9,600 nucleotides of DNA, from positions 1 through 9,600 of the forward strand of contig JAUWIQ010000044.1 of the NCBI GenBank assembly GCA_030605285.1. Reading direction: 5' to 3'. Positions 1 through 6,158 of this stretch are shown in pieces. A model generated the notes under the pieces. The model was not told the origin of the DNA. It made no database searches and worked only from the letters and a program-made list of their open reading frames with translations. A program made the translations under genes and the position numbers. This DNA is from Planctomycetota bacterium. Its GTDB lineage: Bacteria > Planctomycetota > Planctomycetia > Pirellulales > UBA7805. Each line of letters starts with the position of its first letter. Position 1 is the stretch's first letter.

Positions 1-329
1 AACCCACCGCAGAGCAGTTTTTGCTGATGGGAGCGGACTCACTCGTTGATTTTCCACACTGGAAATCACCGGTCGAGATCTGTGAACTTGCGACCTTGTT
101 GGTGGTTGGACGACCCGGAAGTGGGATCGACTTCAGCCCGCTCGCCGCCTTTTTGAGTCCAGACCGGTGTGCGGAGTTGGAATCTCAAAAGGTGCAGATG
201 CCCCAACTTGATATCAGCAGCAGCGTGTTGCGGGATCGCCTCGCCACAGGCAAAAGCATCCGCTACCAGACACCGCGGAGCGTGGAGAAATACATCGAGT
301 CGCAGCAGCTCTATGCCCCCACGGTCTGA
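1..329 (+). CDS. nadD: Nicotinate-nucleotide adenylyltransferase, C-terminal part (5' end outside window)
   Basis: The open frame enters from the left edge (first full codon at 3) and ends at TGA 327-329, leaving about 108 residues of a protein normally near 200. Enzymes of this family join nicotinate mononucleotide and ATP to make deamido-NAD in the cytosolic NAD pathway. Visible family marks are the MGADSLVDFPHWK block, typical of the NadD nucleotidyltransferase fold, and the late ISSSVLRDRL segment, which matches the ISSTxxR signature. Next come GKSIRY and the usual closing helix with a final YI. The catalytic H-x-G-H motif would lie upstream and cannot be checked. The gene converges with the next one, with only 12 bases between the stop codons. 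The family call is firm. A related nucleotidyltransferase is a remote alternative. Confidence 0.88.
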   Translation, partial: PTAEQFLLMGADSLVDFPHWKSPVEICELATLLVVGRPGSGIDFSPLAAFLSPDRCAELESQKVQMPQLDISSSVLRDRLATGKSIRYQTPRSVEKYIESQQLYAPTV

Positions 330-341
330 AGTCCGGGGTGG

Positions 342-635
342 TCATGCCGCATCTTGATTTCGCATGGGAGGAGCGACCTGGGGCGGGATTTTCTGAAGTC
401 GTGCGGCGAGTTCCCCGGAGACTCTGGCCGTAGGGAGCAGCGGATCTTCCTGGAGGGCCTGGCAGACCAGTTCCAGGCGGTCCGGAATATCGAGCATGGG
501 GTCCAAAAAAAGCGATTTCTGCCCGCGAACTACGCAGCTTCCTCCTCCGTTACCACCGACACATTCCTCACGAACCTGATATCCAAGTTTTTTCGCGATT
601 TCCAGCGCCTGCTCGAGTAGTTCCACGGAGTGCAT
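342..635 (-). CDS. Small conserved hypothetical protein (about 97 aa)
   Basis: I do not recognise a named function. From the ATG at 635 the product is 97 residues: an N-terminal helix (MHSVELLEQALEIAKKLG), a Gly/Cys segment (ECVGGNGGGSCVVRGQKSLFLD), and a leucine-rich helix (DRLELVCQALQED). The pattern of glycines, C, then 'G-x-K-x-L-x-L-D' recalls a widespread uncharacterised family of about 95 residues; this is from memory. The start at 635 is preferred because GGAG lies about nine bases upstream. The frame also opens at an ATG at 686, but that codon has pyrimidines in front of it and would lie only a few bases from the start point predicted by the promoter at 699-727. The gene converges with nadD and diverges from the kinase gene. 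The side-by-side position with nadD hints at, but does not prove, a shared metabolic context. Confidence 0.7.
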   Translation of the reverse strand: MHSVELLEQALEIAKKLGYQVREECVGGNGGGSCVVRGQKSLFLDPMLDIPDRLELVCQALQEDPLLPTARVSGELAARLQKIPPQVAPPMRNQDAA

Positions 636-698
636 CCTAACTTCTCCAAGCGACAAGGTTGGGTGAAACCGCTCACGGGTTGGCATGCGGCGGGAGGA

Positions 699-727
699 AT
701 TATAGGAGGATGGGGTTTAGCTGCCCA
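699..727 (-). promoter_or_regulatory. Candidate sigma-70 type promoter for the small hypothetical gene
   Basis: On the minus strand a perfect TATAAT (699-704) stands 17 bases after TGGGCA (722-727), which is four of six to TTGACA. The start point would be near 692, giving a leader of about 57 bases to the ATG at 635. It lies in the divergent spacer between the hypothetical gene and the kinase gene. On the plus strand the same bases read as a purine-rich GGAGGAATTATAGGAGG, so the -10 match could be incidental. Confidence 0.4.
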
Positions 728-871
728 GGTCGATTCGTCGATATGCAGGTTGTCGCTAAGTCACCTAATTGCAATAAGTTAAGACATTACAAGTCGGCAA
801 GACAGTGCGAATCTGGCACTTCGATAAACGAGCGAAAGTAGATGGGTTGGGTGGAACCGGAAGATAGGTCC

Positions 872-1706
872 ATGAATTATCATTCTCAGTCGTTGAGTCG
901 AGAAGATGAGATACGCTTCTTGAAACAGCAGTTGGCGCAAGCTCAGCGGCTTGCCGCGCTCGGCGAACTCTTAGGGACCACCACCCACGAATACAACAAC
1001 GTGCTGATGACCATCATCAATTACGCGAAGATGGGGATGCGGCACAAAGACGATGCGACCCGGGACAAAGCGTTTGAAAAAATTCTCGCCGCCGGAGAGC
1101 GGGCTGCGAAGATCACCAACGGCATTCTAGGGCTTGCCCGCAACCGCACCGGCGACTTTGAGCCGACCGATCTGGCAAAATTGGTCGATGATGCCCTGGT
1201 GCTTTTGGAACGCGAATTGCGAAAATATCGGATTGCAGTGGAACGTAAGATTCAGCAAGCGCCACTGGCCAGGGCAAATCCGAACCAAATCCAACAGGTT
1301 CTCTTGAACTTGATCATCAACGCCCGCCAAGCGATGCCGAAGGGTGGCCAGGTGATGATCTCAGTCGGATTCGATCCGGCTTCGCAGATGGTGGAACTTT
1401 CGGTGCGAGATACCGGAGGCGGAATTCCTCAGGAGCAATTACCCAGGATTTTCGATCCCTTTTTCTACCAAAAAAGGGCCGGACGAATCGGGCAAGGGGG
1501 GCACCGGGGTCGGTTTGGCCGCCTGTCGCGACATTATGGAAGCGCACCGGGGAAAAATTCTTGTGGCCAGTACCTTAGGCAAGGGGACCGCCTTTACGCT
1601 CCGCTTGCCCCAGGTCACCGAAACGTCCGGGCCTGCTGCGGCCCCGATCACCTTGGGAACGGGAACGCAATCGGCCGCAGATTCTTCCCAACTCCCTACA
1701 GACTGA
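872..1706 (+). CDS. Soluble sensor histidine kinase, frameshifted in the ATPase domain
   Basis: A cytosolic histidine kinase of a two-component system: no membrane segment and no PAS or other sensor domain is visible. Numbered from the ATG at 872 (GGAAG eight bases upstream; an in-frame ATG at 842 adds ten residues), there is a short coiled helix 12-34, an H box with HEYNN and phospho-acceptor H39, an N box around N150 (LLNLIINARQAM) and a G1 box RDTGGG at D180. After IFDPF (1451-1462) the family sequence jumps from the frame of 872 to the frame starting at 1464. That second frame reads STKKG, then the G2 box GKGGTGVGLA and the usual C-terminal strand GKGTAFTLRLP, ending at TGA 1704-1706. Unshifted, the first frame runs to 1750 with a non-homologous tail. 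The corrected product is about 278 residues. No response regulator gene is adjacent, so partner and signal are unknown. The gene is either a pseudogene, carries a sequence error, or recodes. Confidence 0.82.
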
Positions 1707-1711
1707 TTTGC

Positions 1712-1727
1712 CTGCTGTTCGCAGCGG
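1712..1727 (+). terminator. UUCG-capped hairpin between convergent genes
   Basis: CTGCTG (1712-1717), loop TTCG, CAGCGG (1722-1727) forms a six-pair stem with one G-U pair and a stable UUCG tetraloop. It starts six bases after the kinase stop and lies before the end of the lipoprotein gene on the other strand. No T run follows on either side, so this is at most a weak terminator or a transcript-end stabiliser. Confidence 0.25.
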
Positions 1728-1746
1728 TGGCGGATGCGGTGCGACC

Positions 1747-2415
1747 CTAGAAGGGGATTGGGTTCATCCGCTCGTAGAGCCGAGCGAGAATTTCTTGTTC
1801 CAGGGCCACGTCCCGGCCCATGGGGATCCAGCCGGCGGGGCCACCTACCTCGGCAATCCTTTCCGTGCGCTGACTTACCGTTTCACCAAAGCGGAAACTT
1901 GCCACCCCGGAACGGCTGTGTGCTAGGTTCGGGACATCCTCAAGCTCCTTGAGGACCTGCACATCGACGAGTAGACCGGGCCCATTGGGCACGATACGAA
2001 TCATTGCCGTGCGGCGAATCGATTGCAGCGTGGCGAGCGTCCGCTCATACGGGGTGACCGAATCCCACCGCCAGGGCTCCAGGTAGGTGGCACCGGTCTG
2101 CGGGTAGGTTTGGATGCGCCCCTCGATCCAATGGCCACCGAGTTTCTGTACCCGCTGTTCCTGCTGGATGCGGAAATAATCGCTGACGATATCGACCAGC
2201 TCATTCCAGAAGGCCTCTGAATTTGTGGGGGAAAACGCCGACGGGTTCGGTAAGCTCAATCCCACCTCTTCAGGAATCACAAGAAATTCAGTCTCCTGCC
2301 CGTTCCAATCGGGCGGGTAGGCATCGGGAACGAGCGGTCCGTGGCAGCCGAGGATTGCCGTGCAGACGAAGATCGTCAACAGGGGGCCTATGCGGAATCG
2401 TTGTCGTGATCTCAT
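1747..2415 (-). CDS. Putative lipoprotein of unknown function (222 aa)
   Basis: The N-terminus has positive charges (MRSRQRFR), a hydrophobic core (residues 10-22) and ILGC with the cysteine at 24, which is a lipobox. The product is therefore probably exported, cut before C24, lipidated and membrane-anchored. The mature part is soluble, rich in aromatic residues, proline and arginine, with no transmembrane segment. It includes WNELVDIVSDYFRIQQEQR, an IEGRIQTYPQTGATYLEPW stretch, and a beta-type segment RRTAMIRIVPNGPGLLVDVQV. I recall similar short lipoproteins as planctomycete hypotheticals and cannot name a function. Its stop lies 41 bases from the kinase stop (convergent). Upstream is a 340-base spacer to nrdR with a strong hairpin 30 bases before the ATG. 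No good Shine-Dalgarno precedes the start at 2415. Confidence 0.72.
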   Translation of the reverse strand: MRSRQRFRIGPLLTIFVCTAILGCHGPLVPDAYPPDWNGQETEFLVIPEEVGLSLPNPSAFSPTNSEAFWNELVDIVSDYFRIQQEQRVQKLGGHWIEGRIQTYPQTGATYLEPWRWDSVTPYERTLATLQSIRRTAMIRIVPNGPGLLVDVQVLKELEDVPNLAHSRSGVASFRFGETVSQRTERIAEVGGPAGWIPMGRDVALEQEILARLYERMNPIPF

Positions 2416-2756
2416 CGCTCAGCTTACCATGGCCCAACCGTATAGCGGTGGCCCGCGCCACCGCACAGAATGCCCCACAAGAGGGTGGCGGAGTCTCCGC
2501 AAAACGCCGCGCGAGTGCAAGGTCAACTGCCAGCTGGGAGGGGACGGATTTTCTATTGGCCCATAGTTTGAATAGCCATTCGCGTGAGCCCTGGAAAATA
2601 TAAGGGAAAAGAATATTTCATCTGCTGGAGAATCTCAACACAGCCCAACAGGGTTCGGCGACTATCCAAGACAGCATTGCTACATCCGCTGCCAAGTGAC
2701 TGTTTGAGCTGGGTTGTCGATCGGATACGACGAGCTCTGCCCGGGAAACTGGGGGC
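2416..2756. other. Intergenic stretch without a recognised gene
   Basis: This 341-base spacer between the lipoprotein start and the nrdR stop holds a perfect hairpin at 2445-2464 (listed separately) and a small palindrome GCGGAG-T-CTCCGC near 2489. Short open frames cross it on both strands, but none shows a family signature or a good ribosome site. The part at 2590-2620 is AT-rich and could hold a promoter. I see no tRNA or known structured RNA. Confidence 0.5.
2445..2464 (-). repeat. Perfect 8-bp hairpin upstream of the lipoprotein gene
   Basis: GCGGTGGC (2445-2452), a four-base loop, GCCACCGC (2457-2464). On the minus strand it falls 30 bases before the lipoprotein ATG. It could be a leader structure or the end of the nrdR transcript. 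No T run follows, so it is not a standard intrinsic terminator. Confidence 0.35.
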
Positions 2757-3221
2757 CTACTTGGTCTGTTCGTCTTTGAGCATCGGTTGGAGTTCATCCA
2801 CGAAGTCGTGGACGTCCTGAAATTCCCGATAGACGCTGGCAAAGCGGACGTAAGCGACCTGATCGAGGTGCCGCAGATGGTCCATGATCAATTCACCGAT
2901 GTAGCCACTCTCCACCTCGGCATCGAACTTGGCGTAGATATCGTTTTCTATATGCGAAAGAATGGCCTCAATTTGTTCGTCCCGTACAGAACGTTTCCAG
3001 CAGGCTTTCTCGATACCGGCCTTCATTTTGTCCCGGTCAAAGACAATCCGCGTGCCATCTTTTTTCACCACCTTCAACGGTCGTTCCTCAATCCGCTCGT
3101 AGGTGGTGTAGCGGCGATCGCAGGCATGGCACTCGCGGCGCCGACGAATCACAAACCCGTCTTCACTGGCCCGTGAATCGATCACATGATCGTTGTCTTT
3201 ACGACAAAAAGGGCAAATCAT
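2757..3221 (-). CDS. nrdR: Transcriptional repressor NrdR (154 aa)
   Basis: NrdR is an ATP/dATP-sensing repressor of ribonucleotide reductase genes. From the ATG at 3221 the product starts MICPFC and has the full N-terminal zinc ribbon, cysteines at 3, 6, 31 and 34 (CPFC and CHAC), with the basic IRRRREC segment that binds DNA. The ATP-cone follows at about 49-139, including VVKKDGTRIVFDRDK and a helical half ending in DHLRHLDQVAYVRFASVYR. Length is normal for the family. The open frame extends 46 codons further to 3359, but that extension has no family match; the MICPFC start is universal. A GGCAGG lies about nine bases upstream, a weak ribosome site. No ribonucleotide reductase gene is in the window, so the regulated genes lie elsewhere. 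It follows rpoN on the same strand, separated by a 234-base spacer. Confidence 0.95.
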   Translation of the reverse strand: MICPFCRKDNDHVIDSRASEDGFVIRRRRECHACDRRYTTYERIEERPLKVVKKDGTRIVFDRDKMKAGIEKACWKRSVRDEQIEAILSHIENDIYAKFDAEVESGYIGELIMDHLRHLDQVAYVRFASVYREFQDVHDFVDELQPMLKDEQTK

Positions 3222-3316
3222 TTTCAGCCTGCCATCTGCAAATAGCTCGGACGCAGTTTCGCGCCACAATACACCGAAAACCTCTAGCGGTATCATAGGG
3301 AAAAATGCAGGCCGCG

Positions 3317-3339
3317 TCACCCGTTTATAAAACAGGTGA
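3317..3339 (-). promoter_or_regulatory. Dyad upstream of nrdR, possible operator
   Basis: TCACCCG (3317-3323), a nine-base AT-rich centre, CAGGTGA (3333-3339): six of seven positions are symmetric. It lies about 100 bases before the nrdR ATG. The AT-rich centre contains TATAAA on the minus strand, but I found no -35 at a good distance. It does not resemble the NrdR box as I know it. The regulator, if any, is unknown. Confidence 0.25.
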
Positions 3340-3370
3340 TTTTTACGCCGATTACGCAAAAAGGGCCCTG

Positions 3371-3403
3371 AAAAAGTCTTGCCGGGCGCCGCCGTTGACG
3401 CCC
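3371..3403 (-). terminator. Weak candidate terminator downstream of rpoN
   Basis: On the minus strand GGGCG (3403-3399) can pair with CGCCC (3388-3384), followed eight bases later by five T (3375-3371). The stem is short and the T run is displaced, so termination is only possible. If real, it separates rpoN from nrdR. Confidence 0.27.
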
Positions 3404-3455
3404 CCTTAGTCTCCCTGGCGGGCTCTCAGCGAACCGGAGTGAATAGCCCGGTGGC

Positions 3456-4943
3456 TCAGGCATCTTTTTTTAGCCAGTCGCGCCGCTGGCGCGAGCTGGG
3501 AATGTTCATGCTTTTGCGGTATTTAGTGACCGTACGTCGGGCAACCTTGAGACCGTGTTCGGCAAGTTGCCGAACCAGTTCATCGTCGCTGTGGGGTTTT
3601 TTCTTATTTTCCTTGTCGATGATCTCTTGCAGTTTTATTCGGACCGCGTCCCAGGCAACCTCTTCGCCGTCTGCACTGAGCGTACCACCCACAAAAAAAC
3701 GTTTCAGCGGAAAGATGCCTCGGGCGGTCTGGATCCACTTGTCATCAACCGCGCGACTGACCGTCGTCACATGGACCCCCACCTTGTCCGCGATCTGCTG
3801 CATCTTCAGCGGCTCAATTGCTTCCGGGCCCTTGTCCAAAAATTCGGTTTGGTGGTCCACAATAGCCTGCGACACGCGAGTCAGCGTGCTGCGCCGCTGT
3901 TGGATCGATTCGATGAGCCATTGGGCTGCGTTAATTTTTCGTTTGATGTATTCCTTGGTCTCCGGTGTTGCATCCCGATTGGCGAGGAGCTTTTTGTAAT
4001 AGGGAGAGATGTAGAGGTCGGGGGTTCGTTCGTCGTCAAGCCGAATAACGTACTCGCCCTCATCATTGCGTTCCACGTAGACATCGGGTGTGACCAGCGG
4101 TACGTGCGTGTCTTTAAAGATTGCCCCCGGGTGCGGATTCAGCTTCTTGAGCTCTTCCCAAATCCGATGGATTTGCTCGATCGAATATCCTGTCTTTCTT
4201 GAGATAATCGGCAGGCGGTTGGCGGCCAGATCCTGGAGGTGATTTTCGAGCAGTTTTTTGAGTTCGGCGTAAAACGGAATTCCAGGCTTGATTTGCAACA
4301 GCAGACATTCGCGATCGTCGCGAGCGCCCACGCCGAGTGGATCCAGTCGCTGCACGATCTCGAGCGCCGTTTCGGCGCGGGCAAGGCGTTCGGGCGGAGC
4401 GTCGGGTTCCAACAGGTCCTGGAGTTGTCCCTGTAAGCGTCCGTCCGCGTCGAGGTTGTAGATGATGCGGTCAACGAGTTGGCAAAGATCTTCTTCGATA
4501 TCGAACCAACTTACCTGATTGTGCAGATGATCTTGAAGTGTCTGGGGCCGATTCACCATGTTTGCCATGGTGTCGTGCTTGCGGGCGGATTCCTGTTCAA
4601 TTCGATCGGCCGAAGGCCGGCGCCGTTCCTCAAAGGTTTCCGGCCACTCATCATTCATGTTGATCAGTCGCTCGAAATCCTCCTCGTTGTTTTTGGTTTC
4701 ATCGACAACGAGTTCCTTTTCCGTATCTTCCGAATCGTCGGGCGTCTCCGTTTCGTGCTCTTCATCCGGTAGATTCGGATCAATCTCTTTGATGTCGAGT
4801 ACAGGGTTTTCCTGAATTTCCTGCTCGATCCGTTCCTGCAGCGCGAGAATTGGGAGCTGGAGAATCTCCATGGACTGAATCATCCGTGGAGCCAACATCT
4901 GTTTTTGGACGAGTTTCAGTTCCTGGCCGAAGGAAAGTCGCAT
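3456..4943 (-). CDS. rpoN: RNA polymerase sigma-54 factor (495 aa)
   Basis: Sigma-54 directs RNA polymerase to -24/-12 promoters that need an AAA+ activator. The glutamine/leucine-rich region I is present (residues 1-48, including LAPRMIQSMEILQLP and EIQENPVLD). An acidic linker follows at about 53-90, then the core-binding region at about 125-300. A helix-turn-helix lies near 383-401 with the characteristic KWIQTARGIFPLKRFFVGG after it. The RpoN box ARRTVTKYRK is at 468-477, close to the C-terminus. The usual A in ARRTVAKYR is T473 here, a mild change. Length is normal. The ATG at 4943 is followed directly by the expected LSFGQELKLVQKQ, so the start is secure although the ribosome site is poor. 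No activator gene is present in the window. The 145-base spacer to recR holds a hairpin, so rpoN may have its own promoter, which I could not locate. Confidence 0.97.
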   Translation of the reverse strand: MRLSFGQELKLVQKQMLAPRMIQSMEILQLPILALQERIEQEIQENPVLDIKEIDPNLPDEEHETETPDDSEDTEKELVVDETKNNEEDFERLINMNDEWPETFEERRRPSADRIEQESARKHDTMANMVNRPQTLQDHLHNQVSWFDIEEDLCQLVDRIIYNLDADGRLQGQLQDLLEPDAPPERLARAETALEIVQRLDPLGVGARDDRECLLLQIKPGIPFYAELKKLLENHLQDLAANRLPIISRKTGYSIEQIHRIWEELKKLNPHPGAIFKDTHVPLVTPDVYVERNDEGEYVIRLDDERTPDLYISPYYKKLLANRDATPETKEYIKRKINAAQWLIESIQQRRSTLTRVSQAIVDHQTEFLDKGPEAIEPLKMQQIADKVGVHVTTVSRAVDDKWIQTARGIFPLKRFFVGGTLSADGEEVAWDAVRIKLQEIIDKENKKKPHSDDELVRQLAEHGLKVARRTVTKYRKSMNIPSSRQRRDWLKKDA

Positions 4944-5027
4944 AGTGTATTCGGTTCCAAGTGGATGGGAGCCCTTTTGGGCGGTCCCCGGGTGACCTCA
5001 ACTCTTAGTCTACCTCATTTTATTCCG

Positions 5028-5047
5028 GGGGTTCTTTTCAGGACCCC
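5028..5047 (-). terminator. Hairpin between recR and rpoN, possible terminator
   Basis: GGGGTTC (5028-5034), loop TTTTCA, GGACCCC (5041-5047). As plus-strand RNA all seven pairs form, with one G-U. As minus-strand RNA, the direction of the genes, one pair becomes a C-A mismatch. It follows the recR stop by about 40 bases and lacks a proper T run. It may end the ffs-dnaX-ybaB-recR transcript or merely stall it. Confidence 0.3.
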
Positions 5048-5088
5048 ATTAAAGCGGGTGTTTTGCCCTTCATGTTACGGAAAAATCA

Positions 5089-5688
5089 TTAAAATGGTTG
5101 TCTGCCATCAATCGCATCCGCAAGCATTTCTCGGTTGGCGTGCTCCAGGACACTCCCGCTGGTGATGCCCCTCGCGAGACGCGTGATTTTTACAGGCAGA
5201 TCCCCCAGGACGTTGCTGATATAAAGTGCGGTTCCATCGCCCTCGAGCGTGGGATTGGTTCCCATGATGAGCTCTTGGATGGTGCCCTCTTTAATGCGTG
5301 TGCAAAGGCTATCAATGGTGAGTTGCTCGGGCCCAATACCCTCCAACGGAGCAATCCTGCCTAAGAGTACGTGGTAGAGCCCACGATAGTTTGCGGTTGC
5401 CTCAAGAGCCATCAGGTCGCGGGGTTGCTCGACAATGAGTACCCTCGTTTGATCGCGTTGCGTGTCACGGCAAATGCTGCACTGCGGATCCTCGGTGAGG
5501 TTAAAACACGTACTGCAGTAGCGAACATTTTTCTTGACCTGCACAATCGCATCGGAAAGTGCGTACGCTTCCTGTTCCGGCATCCGCAGGACGTGATAGG
5601 CAAGACGTTGGGCCGATTTTTTGCCGATCCCCGGAAAACGCTCAAAGTAGTCGACAAGCTGACTTACCGACTCGCAAACCTGATCCAT
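5089..5688 (-). CDS. recR: Recombination protein RecR (199 aa)
   Basis: RecR acts with RecF and RecO in loading RecA at gaps during recombinational repair. The product has the N-terminal helix-hairpin-helix (RFPGIGKKSAQRLA, about 18-30). A four-cysteine zinc site follows at 58, 61, 70 and 73 (CSTC and CSIC). The Toprim domain runs from about 82 to 176, with VLIVEQPRDLMALE and the later IMGTNPTLEGDGTALYI. The C-terminal part contains the usual ITRLARGITSGSVLEHA with an 'IDGRQPF' end. Length is typical. The ATG at 5688 follows GAGGAG eight bases upstream, a strong ribosome site. It lies 63 bases after ybaB, in the conserved dnaX-ybaB-recR order, and is very likely cotranscribed with them. Confidence 0.97.
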   Translation of the reverse strand: MDQVCESVSQLVDYFERFPGIGKKSAQRLAYHVLRMPEQEAYALSDAIVQVKKNVRYCSTCFNLTEDPQCSICRDTQRDQTRVLIVEQPRDLMALEATANYRGLYHVLLGRIAPLEGIGPEQLTIDSLCTRIKEGTIQELIMGTNPTLEGDGTALYISNVLGDLPVKITRLARGITSGSVLEHANREMLADAIDGRQPF

Positions 5689-5751
5689 GGCTACTCCTCA
5701 CTACGGTTCGTCTGCCGATGACCAACGGCATCGCAGATAGGCAGCGACATC

Positions 5752-6123
5752 TTAAGTGGTATCGGGGTCTGTCGGACCCCCCGTGAGGGAATTGATTGCG
5801 TCGTTCAGTCCGGGCAAATCCATGTCCCCGGTGAGATCTTTCAAAACATGAGCATGCTGTTCTTTGGCTTTGGCCTGAGCCTGATTGGTCGCCGCTGGCA
5901 CGAGATCTTCCAGGAGTTCGAGATCCTGCTTTTCCAATAGCGAGGGGTCGATGGAGAGCCGCAGCATTTCTCCAAGACCGTTGACTTCCACTTCAACCAA
6001 CCCTCCCCCCGCGCTTCCACTCGCACGAACAGCACGCAGATGCTCATTCATTTCTTTCATCCGCGAGCCCATTGCCTGGGCCTGCTTGAGCATGGATCCT
6101 AGATCCGATAATCCCTTGAACAC
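5752..6123 (-). CDS. ybaB: YbaB/EbfC family nucleoid-associated protein (123 aa, GTG start)
   Basis: Members are small dimeric DNA-binding proteins of the nucleoid, usually encoded between dnaX and recR as here. The product has the family's N-terminal helix (LGSMLKQAQAMGSRMKEMNEHL, broken here by no insertion) and the central strand block VEVEVNGLGEMLRLSIDPSLL. The C-terminal helix LLEDLVPAATNQAQAKAKEQ is followed by a short glycine-rich tail. Length is normal to slightly long for the family. The start is GTG at 6123, supported by AGAGGAG nine bases upstream and by alignment of the first residues (MFKGLSDLG). The dnaX stop is 35 bases upstream; the gap contains a run of nine T but no stem, so transcription probably continues. 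Confidence 0.93.
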   Translation of the reverse strand: MFKGLSDLGSMLKQAQAMGSRMKEMNEHLRAVRASGSAGGGLVEVEVNGLGEMLRLSIDPSLLEKQDLELLEDLVPAATNQAQAKAKEQHAHVLKDLTGDMDLPGLNDAINSLTGGPTDPDTT

Positions 6124-6158
6124 CTTTTCAATCTCCTCTAAATGAGTTTAAAAAAAAA

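Noticed and set aside
814..830. TGGCAC resembling the -24 element of a sigma-54 promoter before the kinase gene
   Set aside because: No GC-containing -12 element (TTGCA-like) stands at the required spacing; the downstream bases are AT-rich and do not match.
3222..3359. Extended start of nrdR at 3359
   Set aside because: The extra 46 residues have no family match, while the MICPFC start at 3221 is the invariant NrdR N-terminus.
3379..3999. 206-codon open frame on the plus strand
   Set aside because: It is antisense to rpoN, whose protein sequence is unmistakable; the plus product has no domain-like pattern.
6150..6158. Run of nine T (minus strand) after the dnaX stop, taken as an intrinsic terminator
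   Set aside because: No stem precedes it within the usual distance, and ybaB with a strong ribosome site follows at once in a conserved operon order.
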